Shown: positions 29,210-42,469 of the stretch, in pieces
How positions within the stretch are numbered: position 1 is the stretch's first letter
Layout of the letters: every line of letters starts with the position of its first letter
NCBI GenBank assembly: GCA_014529385.2
Contig: CM043958.1
Span: 141,030,234-141,094,233, forward strand
DNA length: 64,000 nucleotides
Source of the DNA: Adiantum capillus-veneris
Lineage: Eukaryota; Streptophyta; Polypodiopsida; Polypodiales; Pteridaceae
Direction of reading: 5' to 3'
Notes under the pieces: generated by a model
What the model was told of the DNA's origin: nothing
The model's database searches: none
Seen by the model: the letters and a program-made list of their open reading frames with translations, nothing else
Translations under genes and position numbers: made by a program

Positions 29210-32200
29210 TGAAAGGAAAAGTAGCTATCGTTCTACTATTCTTTTAATGGTCAAAGGCCTCTGCATGTATGGTGTTGCTGTGGACAAAGGTTTTCAAACA
29301 TTTATGGGTCAATCTCCATTTGCTCAACACAAATGGCCTAACTTATAGTTACCAAATGATCTGAGCTTGGATTGTTTTGGTCACTCGGCAGATTTGACCA
29401 AATTTGGGAAGTTTGAACCCCTTCCAGTCAATGCATTTTTACTACATTTTTGCTCGTGTTAAAGAGCCTAACTGAGAATCACTCGCCAGTCAATGCATCT
29501 TTACTACATTTTATTAAATTACTGTTGTTCTCATGCAAAGTGGTTATTAGGCTTGTGTTGTTGAAGTGTTTATCTCTAAATGCCATGCATTGACCTGCTG
29601 TTATTGAACATGCTATATCAGATTATGGCCAGAAGCTATACTAATCTACCCAAAACTAAGATTTTAAGTTCTGAAACAACCAACAAAGTATTTGTAGAGA
29701 AGCTTTCAAGAAATTTATAAGAATTTTAAGGATCTAAATAGAGAAGGTTCAAGTTATTCTTGTTGAGATTTCACATACTAAAAAAGATGGAGAACGGCTT
29801 TTAATGCATCTCAGTAGTCAATTGCCTGAATTGTGATCACTCGTGTTATGCTCTTCCAAAAGACTTGTTATCATGTAACAAGTGTGTGCCTTCATCTTAG
29901 ATTGTCAAAATGCTGTTAATGTAGCTGGATCTTGTAATCCATTCTTTTTCCCTTTTCTCTTGCAATTCAGTTGATCGTTTTTTTCTTGTGCACCTTTTGA
30001 ACTCTATTTTGGAAGCTTTTGCATTTTGAAAAGGTCATACATACCTCAAGAGTTGATTAGCAAAGACCTATGATGACAAAACTCTAATAGTGAAATACAC
30101 ATCTAGCTTTAACAGGAAACAAGTGACATGTAAATTGCCATAGTCTTTATGGTGTGAAGCAAGTGTGCTTTTAATGAAAAAAATTCTAATCTTATGGGGA
30201 TATCCTATGAGATTGACAGCTATAACCACCTCTTTTAAGCACAATCAAAGTAGAATATGTGGATGTGAGTAATAAGGGAAAAAGCAAAGAGTTAGTATCT
30301 ACACTAAATAGTACAAGGAGGACCTTCTGTCTTAACTCGTAATCCTCCTACTACTATAGATATCAAGGCCTTAATTTCTATGAGCATCAAGTACATAGAG
30401 TGTACAAATGTTCACATGATTTTCCAATGTAGGAACATGTTCAAATTGTGGCAAGGGGAATTGAGTAGAAAAAGCTTATCAAATCATATCTCCAATTTTA
30501 TGACTCAGGATGCCATGTAGAATCAATACCAAAAAATTGAGTAGAAAAAGCTTATCAAATCATATCTCCAATTTTTTATGGAATTCAATTATATGATTTG
30601 GGATGCCATGTAGAATTACGAAGAAATTGGTTTTTCATTATCTCATTAGAGCCTTATTGCCACTAATACCTAATGAGCTCTCTTGACGGAGCCCATGGTA
30701 TTGCAAAGCTATAAGTGTCATTTATTGCTCTTACTCAAATACATGTATTTGATCATTCTTAGCTTATATGAATTTATTCCTTGGAATAAAGCTTCCTCAA
30801 GGCTAGTGGAATTGCTTAAGCATTGTCCACTAGCTCAAAACTTTTTGGATTTCATTAGATTTTGAAGATTGAAGGTATAATTTTGTTATTTCTTAGGGTG
30901 AAGGTATAATGTTATGAAGGAATATTTGTATAAATTTCACTATTCATGTTCTTGTATAGCCTCTCCTCTAGCTAGAGTCCTATTGTGCGAGGAGGGTTTC
31001 AATGCAATTGGGCATATGCTTGGGCCAAAACCATAAAAAGTGTCACAAACGATATAAGCTCATATCATTTTGTGGCTTTGACAAGCTTAAACCTCTTTAA
31101 AGTTGTCAGATTTGGCAAATTTAAAGCTCTTCAAGGCCTTAGTGGTTGATTTGACAAGCATCTTCCAAGTTTTGAACCAAGAAATTACTCATATTGTTTT
31201 GTGTCAATGGTATCCAAATGTAGTTTCAGGGTGATCTATGTGTCTCAAGGGGTTTCTAGACCCTCTAGCTCATGTAGATATCAAGAATTCACTCTTAACA
31301 AGAAATAGGATTTTAAGAGTCAAAAGCAATTTTGAGCAATCGTGTGATTCACGAGCCTTGATAGCTTGCTTTTGGTTAAAATGTCCTTTCTAGGGCAAGT
31401 CCTAACGTTGATGTAGACACTTATCCATCTGTAGAAGTTTGGATTTCAAGAAACAAGGAAAAACCAGGGATTTTGTATAATATTTGTTTTTAAAGAAGCA
31501 ACTAACTATGTCAAAAGTAGAAATAACACTTTCCTGTGCTACAAGTGCTACAACTAACCCTTATCCTTATTCTAATCTTGATCTTGCTTCTATTCCTAAT
31601 AGCAAAAGAATCTCTCAATTGCAAAGGTGCATGAGAGTTTTCTAGCCTCCCTAAAGTAATTTCTAGGCTAATGCTAATCTAGTGAGTTAAAATACAACCC
31701 CAAGAACATGCAATGCAACCAATGGTTCTTCTCTTGGGCTTTGTTCTTCTCTCTTTGGCAATGATGCCAAACAAGGTGGTGCGACCACCGTAGTATAGTG
31801 TTTGCAAATAACCAACTAAAATCTCTGAAAACTAGGAAGTTAACACAACCTACAATACAGAAACTATGTACACCTACCACTACATTGGTGGTTTTGAGAG
31901 ATGCATCATGTGTGCATTGCAAGCACTACCATTCTTATTGATTGACCTATTGATGAAAATTTGACAAACACAGTTGGACAACGAAGTGACTTGTAGTGGC
32001 ACCATTAGTGAACACCAATGTGTTTTTTCAATAGCAAACCTATCCTGACACCTAGTTTAAGGATATATTTTTTCTTGTAATTCTAATTGCTTTGTAGCAT
32101 AGGTTACACCTATTCCCTAAAGGAAAGCCAACGTATTGAGTTTTTTAACAAAGTAATGTTGAAAAACATGCTTATTAATTAGACAATATATATGCACTGT

Positions 32201-32539
32201 GCTTTTCATTTACCATTTAGCAATGCAATTGACATGGTGGTGCTTTCTATCTAACTATCACACAAGCAAATGTTGATTGATTTCATCCAACTCAAAATCT
32301 ATGTCGGTGTCATCTATAATCACCCCACATATTGATTAGATCAAGAGTTCATTTCTTGATGGGAGGGGGGAGAAAAATAATCGATGGTCCAACTAGTAAG
32401 TGCACATCATTCCTTATTGAGAGAGACCCGGGTGGTCTGTCTTCCAAAAATCACCTATAACATTTATGTTCAAGAGGTATTTTTAAAATCCCTCTATAAA
32501 CACACTTCACTATGAATTACCAATTTCCTTTATAAGCTT
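29210..32539. other. AT-rich intergenic stretch; no gene recognised
   Basis: Beyond the 3' UTR of the hydrolase gene no domain, tRNA or clear mobile element was found on either strand. Short readings at 30683-30865 and 31674-31922 have no recognisable motif and are probably chance. A 76-bp tandem duplication lies at 30461-30612. Confidence 0.6.
30461..30612. repeat. 76-bp tandem duplication with indels
   Basis: TTGAGTAGAAAAAGCTTATC begins both units (30461 and 30537). Both contain GGATGCCATGTAGAAT. Unit 2 carries a short internal insertion. Confidence 0.8.
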
Positions 32540-34960
32540 AGTTTCTTTTTTTTAATTCCATTGGGGAGAGATCAGTCCAGTTAAATGGTTGGCCACTAGA
32601 ATATACAGCACCAGGCAAATTTTATTTCAAACCAACGAGGGAAAGTAGTTCATCAAATTTTGATGAGGGGAACCTGGTAATTGAGGAAACAGAGATTCAA
32701 AACGCATTACTCAAGTTAGGAAATCCCTTCAATGACTACAATGTTGGTATTTCAAGCCAAAAAATAATCTAATTCACTTGCTAAACGGAAGGGAGGAGAC
32801 CCAAGCTAGTTGCTCCTAGATGATCAAGAAGTTAAAGAGTGGAATCTTAGCTCAAAGGAAAACCGCCACATGATTAAAATCAATAAAAATTTGAAGCCAG
32901 AGTTCAAGGAGAAAGCAAAGGTATTGTTCTAGAAATATGAAGATGTATTTTCATGGGAACATACTGATTTGAAAGAAGTAGATCCAGAAGTGTGTCAGCA
33001 TAGGATACCATTGAAGCCTGATGCTAGACCAGTCAGATAATAGAGGTACAGGATGAACCCTAATTACGCTAAGAAAGTCGAGGAGGAGATATAAAATCTT
33101 CCTAAGGCAAGGTTCATAACAGAGGTAGAAAGCAGTGATTGGCTATTTCCCATAGTGGTAGTCCCTAAAAAATGTCCAAAACTGAGGGTATGTATGGACT
33201 ACAAGAAGTTAAATGCTCAAACCATCAAGGACACTTTCCCACTACCCTTTATAGACATGTTATTGGATGAGACTGCAGGCCACAAAATGTACAGTTTTAT
33301 GGATGGATACAGTGGCTAGAATCAACTCAAGATAGCACTTGAAGATCGGGCAAAAACTACATTCATCACTAAATGAGGAATATTTATGTATCTGGTAATG
33401 CCATTTGGACTCTACAATGCTCCAAAAACCTTTCAAAGATGCATAATGGAGATATTGAGTGTTTCTATACAAGTTTTTGGCCATATTTATTAATGACTTT
33501 ACCATCTTCTCTACGAAAGAAATGCATTTACTATTTCTAGAGATGGTCTTCGAGAGGTGCAAAGAGAAGAGTATTTGTCTAAATCCTTTCAATTCAGTAT
33601 TCATGGTTTGGAAAGGAAAAATTTTGGGATATATTGTCTCCAAAAATAGAATTGAGATGGCCGCTGACAAGGTTGAGTATGTTCAACAAGCCAGAGCGCC
33701 AACAACAACAGTATCTAAATTGAGCTCCTTTTTTGGATATATCAACTTCTATAAGAGGTTCATTCACATGTTTGCAGTTAAAGCATTACCTCTATATAAA
33801 TTGACCAAGTAGGGAAATAAGTTCATCTAGATTGAAGAATGTGAGCAAAGTTGCTCATGCTTAAAAGATGCCACCAACAAGAAGCCAGTCCTTTTTTCCA
33901 ATAAAACTAGGATGTGATTTTCTATGTGCATGTTGATGTATATGGGATGGTGATGAGAGCTATATTGGCCCAGCATAATGGGAAGATAGACTACCCTGTC
34001 TACTTTGCCAATCGCAGGTTTAGCCTAGCTAAACAGGGCTATTTCATCAATAAAAGAGAAGTATTGGAAATGGTGTTCAATGTGCTATAAAATTCAGACA
34101 TTATCTGCTAGGAAAGATGTTTCACTTTTACATGGATCACCATGCTCTACTATTTTGGATCAACAAGGTTATAATTCAGGTAAGATTGATCATATGGATG
34201 ATGTTCTTAATGGAATTTGAATTCAAGATCTTCCACAAGCCAGGCAAAACACATTGTGGTGTAGACTTCATTTCCAAAAGTACTGAAGGATACTCAGAGA
34301 TAGGCCTTAGAGATGAACCAGTGGATGTTGAGTCATTCCAAAATTCAGCTATAAAGGAACCTAATCCAGAATGGCAAGAAGTGTATGACTTCCTTTAGAA
34401 TGGAAGAGGGTTCATCCTAGAAATCACTAATCATCAAGTGTCTAAATTTCACCATCATTGGAGGAGTCCTATACAGATTGGGCATTGATGGAGTGCTTAG
34501 ACGATGTGTACCTATGGGAGGAAGGATGCAAGTCATAACAGAGGCCCATAGTGGAGATGATGGAGAACATTTCTCCATCGATATTACTTATAAGAAGATT
34601 CTACAATCAAGCTTATGGCTGCAAAATAAGATGGTTGATGTCAAAACTTTCTACAAGACTTATGACATCTACCAACGAATAGGAAGGCCTACAATAGAAT
34701 ATATGAAAACCTTGACTCCAGTATAGCCATTGGGAGCATTTATAAAATGGGGATTAGACTTCACGGATCCATTCAAGAATGTGACTCCCAGAAAGAACAC
34801 ATACATCATTATGGCTACTTGTTATGTAGCAAGTTGGTAAAGGCAAAGGCACTACCAGACAATACTGCCAAGTCAAATGTTGTATTCATATATGAGAACA
34901 TCATTTGAAGGTATGGTTGCCCCAGAGAGATAGTGGGAATAGCTGCTTAGTAGGCGGTTG
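32540..34960 (+). pseudogene. Gypsy pol remnant: RT, RNase H, integrase
   Basis: In order: FITEVESSDWLFPIVVVPKK and LRVCMDYKKLNAQTIKDTFP (33110-33250), MYSFMDGYSG and MPFGLYNAPKTFQRC (33285-33445), and FINDFTIFS where FxDD is expected. Then come GYIVSKNRIEMAADKVEYVQ and FFGYINFYKRFI (33630-33760), RNase H remnants FEFKIFHKPGKTHCGVDFIS (34210-34280), an integrase zinc-region remnant (34478-34720), and WGLDFTDPF, the start of the integrase core (34748). The integrase core is cut off at about 34960 by LTR-like sequence. Stops occur throughout. The active-site FIND in place of FVDD means it is dead. Confidence 0.85.
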
Positions 34961-35175
34961 ACTTGGTAGCTTCCAAAAGCAATAATTGCGAGCAGTACCA
35001 TGGTAACTAGCATTGTGTACAGCCGGCCAGAGTCCAGTCAGAAGGATATTGAGTGTTACTCTTTTATTTCATTTCCAGTATTGTCTGATTTGAAGCTTTA
35101 TACTAATCTGAACTAACTCTAACAACCAACCTGGAATAGCTGTCTAAGAGTGTGCAGCTCATTCCAACCCATCTC
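34961..35175 (+). mobile_element. LTR remnant of the gypsy element
   Basis: AATAGCTGCTTAGTAGG, TACCATGGTAACTAGCA and the stretch up to AACTAACTCTAACAACCAAC match, in inverse orientation, the LTR at 40965-41440. The middle part with the TATA box is absent here, so this LTR has an internal deletion. Confidence 0.7.
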
Positions 35176-36389
35176 GAATTCTATAGGAGTGAAATTTGAT
35201 AATTTTGACCTCACCAACATGCTTAGGAGGGAGGTTTTACCCTAGGTGTGGCAAAGTGCAATAAATAAAAAGTGGCACAAAACAATTTGAGTGCCCCAAA
35301 ACAATTTGCACAACTAAAAATGATGTGTATTGTAGGATATTGCTAATTTAGGGTTATTGGGGCTAAGTCTAGGGTCACTGGCTTAGAGAGAGTTTAGTGG
35401 AGAAGGAGAGGAGAGTAGTCGTGGATGGTGCTAAAGCTATGCTCATAATTTTCAACATGGAGCATCACATTGAGATCCTCTTCCAGAGGTGGGGAGGAAA
35501 AAAGTTTCTATTTCTCTAAGTTACCAAGCTGGCACAACCTTTCCATAAGTATTTGCTTCGGCAATGAAATATTTTGGGTACTTGGGTGGTTGAGTCTATG
35601 GTCTTGTGTCAGTGTGGCTTGGAGAGAGTGACTATACCCTCCAAAAGAAATTTTGTTTCATCAAAAAAATTGGCAAATTTTTTTTCAAATCCAGATTTTC
35701 CAAAGGAGGAATTAGAGGGGAAAAGCTAGCATGCCACCCTTGAACAAGTCTGAAGGAGCATCATCAATATCACACAATGAAGAAGCTCCATCAAGTGTGG
35801 AACCTTATAATCTCTACAACAAGTGATTTATCAAAAACTCCTAGATAGATGTCAAAGTGTTGGCTAAGCACAATGCCAACATACATCAATTTGTTCCAAA
35901 ACACCCAATGCAAAGTAGTGCCCAACACATCAATTGAGAAGCTACATGAAGGGCCCGAGGACAGAGATAGGCTAGGGGATTTTCAAATTGCAAGAGTATT
36001 TCAAGCTCGGCCCTTGGGGATCAAACTATCAAAAGGCATGTGAAATCCTTTGAAATTGAATGCACAAGGAGATACAATAATCACCGATCTCTAAGGGAAA
36101 CCATGAAGGATCCATCTAACCCTGGACCTCATTTGGAAATGAGACTAGCCAATGAATATATGGCCCAATACATGAAAGAGCTACTGAAATGAAGTAAAAA
36201 CCACTTTTGGACACACAACTTTCATAGAAACCATTGAAATCTAAGGGGTTCATACTTCTCTCATCCAACTCAGCATTCAAAAGTGTAATCTTTATCTCCA
36301 ATTGATATGCATTGTAACCATTATGAATTTCCAATCCACAAATGCTACAAATAATGGTCATTTGATTGGTGGGAGAAAAACTCTCATCA

Positions 36390-36640
36390 AAATTAATGCC
36401 TTTCTCTTAAGAATAACTTATCACCATGTATAATCTTGTAGTGATCAATGCTATCATCCACCTTGGACTCAGCTTGTAAACCCACTTAGTAATATTGGCC
36501 TTTTTGCCAAGAAAAAATCACACAAAGACCAAGTGTCATTCTTCATAATAGCATCATATTAAATTTTCATAGTGAGACATTTAATTTTTTTAGTATTGCA
36601 TCTTAACAAGTTCAACATGCTCCCCCTCATCACACATTCT
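36390..36640 (-). pseudogene. Copia remnant upstream of the RT domain
   Basis: The block with GTAAACCCAC, TTGGCCTTTTTGCCA, AATCACACAAAG and GCATCATATT parallels 51130-51240 in the copia element (GGCCTTTTTGCCAGG, AAATCACATAAAGTC, TGCATCATATTCTG). It is diverged and belongs to a different family or an older copy. Confidence 0.5.
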
Positions 36641-37190
36641 TAAAACAACCAGCAAAACAATTTGATGCATAAGAGGCATTCCAAGAACCCAACTAAGTAC
36701 ATTGTGAAATAGGTGCATCCAATTTGTTTTCACTAGTTTTTTGTCATATTTATAGCCTCCTTATTTTCAACCCTTTTGTTACCATCAAGAAATTCACCTA
36801 CATCTCATGCTATTAATAGGCTAATATACGACATTATTTGAAACTTGCATAGACTAATTTATTTCCTCATAATGCTCTACATGTGATTGTCCACATCACC
36901 AATAAAAAGGGTCTATAATGTAATGGATGCACACATCTTATATAAAGACTACATCTCAACTATCAAAGGTATTCATTGCTTAAGGATGATAGTAGCCCTT
37001 TATTTTCAAATTGTAGTTAGCATAAATCATATTTCACTAACTTATCAGACATTTTTTCTATGTTGTAACATATGGAAATGAAAAGAGATGTTAGGTTACT
37101 TTCAAGGAAGGTGACAAGGCCTTATTGAAGGTTACAAACACTTAGAGAGTCTCAAAACTAGACACAAGCATGCGTTATCTCCAAGATATT

Positions 37191-37445
37191 GTGGACCGTT
37201 TAAAATACTCAAGCATTAGGAGAAATGGCCTAAAAATCATGTCTTCCACCAAATTCTCATGTCCATTTGGTATTTAATGTAAGTCATTTATGATAATGCT
37301 TACATCAAGAAGACAATCTTGTGGACCATTTAGAATACTCAAGCATGAGGATAAATGACCTACAAATCATGTCTTCCACCACATTCTCATGTCCATTTGG
37401 TATTTAATGTAGGTCATTTATGATAACACTTACATCAAAAAGACG
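37191..37445. repeat. 130-bp imperfect tandem duplication
   Basis: GTGGACCRTTTARAATACTC begins units at 37191 and 37321. The units share CCATTTGGTATTTAATGTA and a TTACATCAARAAGAC end. About one position in ten differs. Confidence 0.85.
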
Positions 37446-38099
37446 CCTCTTAGTTTACCTCGTGAACATGAGAAAGTCATCAATCCTCATGAGCAACAAA
37501 CACGACATCACGTTTTCCCTCAAATACAAGTCAAGTGGAAAGACATTTGTATAAACACCACTTGGAAAAACATTGTTCTTGAGAAGAATTTCCCACTTTT
37601 ATTTTTGAGGATGAAAATTGTTCTCCAAGGGGCAAGGTAATGTGAGGACTTGGATCCTAGGGAGCGCAACTTTGTAATAAGGGGTTAGATGAGAGGAGCG
37701 CCATGCCGTCTACCCCTTTTCTCATATAACCCACTTTATAGTTTGGCTACTCATTGTCATGCTATTTTAAGTGGTGAGCATATATTATGGCTATGCCACC
37801 TAAAAACCGATGGCTTGTCCTAGACATTAATTAATATTTCTCCAATAAGGCTCATTGAGTAATCAACAATAATAAGCTTGGACTTGTATAGTGTCCTTTT
37901 CTTTCTTTATCTATCTCTCAACGCATCAAATAATCTATGGAAGGATTCACCGAATGAGAACATAATGTAGTAGATAAAAGCCTTTTTCTCACTAGCCCAT
38001 GCTCACTTTGTAGCCATCCCCTATCGTTGAGATTTTCTTTCACCACAATGGCAGGGGATGGCCAAAAGGGGTTCACCTTTAGCACGTGAGCTCATCAAA

Positions 38100-40880
38100 A
38101 GTTATTGTTTTGAAAGAGTTGTAGATTAAAATTTGTTGGAAGGGTTGAAAAGTTTAGTTTAGTAAACTGGTATGGGTATTGTTTTCTTTGTCGCTCAGTT
38201 TGCTCCTTGTCCAATCTATCTCTATCAGAGCGGAAAGATATTAATTGAAGTAAGCATTTTTTCAATCTTCTTCGTTCCATATTTCTTACACAACTCTTCA
38301 GGTCTTCTTCTAGCTTCTGGTGTTATCAGTATTTATCTAAATTCTCCTACTCACCCCTTGAATTGTCAATGTCTGGTTGACATAATCATGTATTTCACTA
38401 GCAGTTCTGAGCCATGGTCTGCCTAAAAGCATCCCATACGTTCCTTGTACATCTAAAACTAAGAAGATGGTTTTAAACTTTTCCTTGCCCACTCCGATCT
38501 ACATATTTTTTATTAAGCCAGTAGCCTAAACCACCGTATGATCAACCATTTTGACCCTGAATGGTGCTGGTTTTAAGTCATTAATTCCCAAGTTTGTCTT
38601 AAATGTTCTCCAAGTATACTAATACCATCTCCTCCATCCAGTATCACACATGATAGAGGTTCTCAGTACTTCTCTAATGACTTCCAGGTCCACTACTCTT
38701 GCCTCAGCCTTTGCTTTTCTCTTCTGTTTGATAAACTTCACAGCCTTTGGTAACATGCATCTGATTTCATCCAGCTCCAGCCCACCGTCAACTTTTGGAT
38801 GCGTTCACAGATGTTCACATAGATTTCATCTTGCTCATTCCCAGAGCTATAGTATGAACTAGAAGATTTCTCTTCTTGACTATCTTCACAGTTCCACTCA
38901 ACTTTTCCTTGTCTGGTTGCTGGTTGAAGCTGAGATGGATCCCTTGACTGGTCCTTCATTCAGTTTAGTGGCTCCACAAGTCTGATTTGACTTGTCGAAC
39001 TTCATTCACCAGACTATGTACTATAGCAATCATGGACTCATTCGGTCTAGATGCTATCTTCTCACTCTAGTGATCCTTCACCTCTAAGGATTGGGGCGGT
39101 AGCTTTTGAATCATGTGAGCCTCAGAACATTCTCGCTATTCTGGTAGTTTCTTGGCCATATTTTTAATGATCTTAGCTGCAAGCTCACACTGATCTTGCC
39201 ATTCATCCACTACCTTCTCCTCGCCCTCCTTCGCCTTTCATATTGCTCTCTGTTGTTCCCACTTCCTTGTTTAGCAGTTTGCTTTTCCTCTTTTGCATCT
39301 AAATTCTCTACAATGATAATGCCCTTGCTTCTGGTCACTACCCTGACTAGCACTGGTTCTTGTGACATCTGGTTAGGTACCTCTGGTTTTGCAGCATCTA
39401 GGCATTGTGTTGTAAGTGACCATAAGTCTCGTATATGTAGCAATTTAGGCTTTGTTTTGCAAAATATCCTCTGTCCCTCTCCCTACCAGTACCCCCGTAG
39501 TACTTGCCTGTGCTAGTACCAGTACATGTGATGGTCTCATTTTCCTTGGACCCACTGGCCCCATTTGCTTTTGCTATACCTCAAGTTTAGTCAACACAAT
39601 CATTGATAGATGCTTTTATTTCTTAAAGTGATGAATTCTGATGCCACAATTTGTTTCAAACATGACCATAGGCTTTAAGTAGGTACCTTGTGAACACTCA
39701 TCAGACGTATGATCTCTTGACCTACACTGTGAGAACCAAATCTCCATCTTCCTGATTGAAGGTCTTGTCTTGGCTATTTTAGCAAATTTTTTTGGCATTT
39801 CCTCTAGTTTCCTGGTCCATGATCCCTTTTTCTTCCCTTTTCCTTTGTCATCTGACTCACTTTCAGATGAACTAGAAATGGTACCGGATTCTGACCTTTC
39901 ATCAATAATTTGCTATCATTGGATTATCTCTTCTTGTGACCTTTCTCTTTCTTGGCCTGCTACTCTAGTTTTAGTGCCCTTTGCATCAAATCATTGAACT
40001 TCTTGGTAGGCGCTGGAACTTCCTGTTCTCGTAGTTTTGGACTTTTGAACCATTCAAAAACTAGGCTCCCATTCGTTTCTCTACAGGAGGCTCTTGCAAT
40101 TGTCTAGTTAGTTCTTTGATTTTCTCCATGTAGCCAACTTGCCTTGTTTAATCTTGTCGATCTTGCATAGGATGTCCTCATCTCCCCTGTTGTCTAAATA
40201 TTCTAATATGAAATCCTTGATGAGCTTGTTGTATGACCTGAGCTGGCATGCCGAGTAATGGTAGTACCATTTCCTGGCTGCCTCTTTGAGTGTCTGGAGA
40301 AAGTATTCCCCCATTCATCTTCATCAATATCCTTGAGCTCAGCGTGCTGCTCAAATGCTTGGATGTCAAAATCAAAATCATCCTTTTTGCCTTCTTTGAA
40401 TACTAGAAAAGAAATTTTTAGATTAGTGGAATGCTCGTGACTACTGGCTCTGATTTTGGAAACTGATTTCTTGTCTTTGGATTTGTGTTTGTTGTGATGG
40501 TCCGTATTTGCTTCTCAGTCATGTCAACTTTAGCTTCAATTACTGTGTCCAACTTTCTTCTTTGCTGGTTTATGTCCCGACGAGTGATGTCTTCTCTTGT
40601 TTCCCTTGCTTTCTTCAACACATTTCTGGTTGCATTGAGATCCATGAGATCACTTGCATCATTCTGCTTTCTTTGCATGTTGGCGTCTTGAAGGAGATGA
40701 GTGCTGCAAATCCCTTAATGTTCTTGGTTTTGGTGGAACATCTATCTCATTCCCAAGTTTTCTCTCCATATCAGAGCCTCGTTCTAACTCTTCTAGAACT
40801 GGGTTGACACTGTCTAGATTATCCATGAATCTTGTAGTTGGCCTTCTACCCCATGTAGTTCCTTTGGGTGGCATGATGGA
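38100..40880 (-). pseudogene. Gypsy gag-protease remnant
   Basis: On the minus strand the gag reading starts at 40874 (MPPKGTTWGRRPTTRF). It includes the capsid-like segment EAARKWYYHYSACQLRSYNK with LIKDFILEYLDNRGDEDIL (40110-40300), then a knuckle-like CRSRDHTSDEC (39690-39720). Further on is a protease-like stretch with FLVLDVQGTYGMLLGRPW (38410-38470), where GMLLGRPWL is typical of gypsy and caulimovirid-like proteases. It stops before the RT. Its LTR matches that of the plus-strand element at 32540-35175, which has RT to integrase but no gag. Several frame breaks are present. Confidence 0.75.
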
Positions 40881-40964
40881 TGCATGATGACTCTAACAGC
40901 AAATGGGAGATAGTTTCACCATCAAGAGAAACTTAGCTCAAGACATCGTGATCGCCAAAATGGA

Positions 40965-41440
40965 ACGAGCTACACACTCTTAGACAACTATTCTAGGTTG
41001 GTTGTTAGAGTTAGTTCAGATTGGTATGAAGCTTCAGATCAGACAATACTAGAAATGAAATAGAAGACTGAAACTGGAAGTAACACTGAACATTGGAAAT
41101 GGAAATGAGAATAGACACTAGAACTGGAACTGAAACTAGGACTATATATTCAGATCATATCTATGTATACAAGTACAATCAGTGAGTCACATAGACCAAC
41201 TTGATCAAGATTACAAGAGTGTGTGAAGCACTAAGCTATTGCTAGATTACAAGGGATCAAGTGTACTCTAGAGTCCCCCAAAATGAAGCAGTGGCCCCTA
41301 TTTATAGCCTTTCGACTAGACTCTAGTTGACTGTGCATTGTGCTAGTTACCATGGTAACTGTGTGTAGTTATTGATTATGAAAGTTACCAGCTCAACCTC
41401 CTACTAAGCAGCTATTCCTACCATATACATGTGCACAATG
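40965..41440 (-). mobile_element. Gypsy LTR (minus-strand orientation)
   Basis: Read on the minus strand it runs from GGAATAGCTGCTTAGTAGG, past GGCTATAAATAGGGGCC (a good TATA box at about 41296-41312), to CTAACTCTAACAACCAACC. It has the expected position upstream of gag at 40874. I could not fix the terminal TG and CA or a primer-binding site. Confidence 0.65.
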
Positions 41441-41739
41441 CAAATATTTTGTCATGAAAACGTTCCCTTGATAACTAGCTTCTCATTGGGCACCTTAGAT
41501 TAAATTTTGTAATTAATTTGGTTCATCAAAGCCTCCTCTATCTCATATAGTATCATGACCCTTTGGGCTTAGAGGTGCTTCCCTAGTGTGTAGGGCCCTA
41601 TTGGTGCACTCGGTTTGGTTTTTATCAGACCCATTTGGTAAAAAATGTCTTAAATTATATTGTTCACAACAAAGTCTATTTCTATCTTTGTTTTTTTCTT
41701 TGTGAAAATATTATCTTATTATTTTTGGTGGACTTATTA

Positions 41740-41990
41740 GACCTTGATTTCTCAAGCGCATGGTGATAGACTTTGTTCCTGCATATGGTTACACCATAAC
41801 GTTGGATGGATGGACCAATTGTCAGAAGAAGTCGCTCATCAATGTGTTGCTTATCAACCCTACAGGGTCCATGTTCATAGAAGCCATTGACATCCTTTGA
41901 AAGAAAAGACCGGCGATTATGTCAAAAACTGCAGGCGCAAATATGAACTGGAGCTGCTCAAAGACACACTTCACTAAGGTCTCTATGAAT
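41740..41990 (+). pseudogene. DUF659 hAT-type transposase remnant
   Basis: The plus strand encodes VIDFVPAYGYTITLDGWTN, then CQKKSLINVLLINPTGSMFI and EAIDIL. After a frameshift comes KTGDYVKN. This matches the pattern of the DUF659 domain (a T-x-DGWT segment, SLINFL, P-x-G-x-xF, then TGDYV) found in hAT-related transposases. Only about 80 residues survive. Confidence 0.7.
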
Positions 41991-42469
41991 AGGTAATAAT
42001 GCTCCGGAGATGAAGGGTTTAGGCAACGACGAAGCTCAAGCTCTAACATGTGATGAAAGTGACATACTATAACTTCGAAGGCAAACTTTCATTGATGTTT
42101 CGCTAGCTTGGTGTTTGCCATATCTGTAAGATAAACATTATAAGATGAGAGGGCGAACTATCAAAATTGTTTCATGACCCTAAACCATAAACAAGTGACG
42201 TAATTTATAGCAAACAATGATATATTATGATTGCAAACCATACACTATACAATAAATGACTAAAAGTTTAAGAAAAAATAAAGCACACACAAAAAGAGAG
42301 ATAGAGAGAGGTGAACAGCTAGGAGTGTGAGGGACACTCATCACAAGAACTAGATCCTGTTATGTGCATTACAGAATACACGTAAATGATCGGAGCGTAC
42401 GTGTGAACAACCCAACTTGTGTGAGGTACGCTCAGCACAAGTCCTAGACATTGTTGTAATGTTGAATGA

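Larger units (their letters stand above)
35176..38099. other. AT-rich intergenic stretch with a copia remnant
   Basis: No intact gene was found. A minus-strand copia-like RT remnant lies at about 36390-36640 and a 130-bp tandem duplication at 37191-37445. Repeated C/T-rich words hint at further decayed elements I cannot name. Confidence 0.55.

Noticed and set aside
34961-35175. Promoter of a downstream gene
   Set aside because: It matches the inverse of the LTR at 40965-41440, and no gene follows it.
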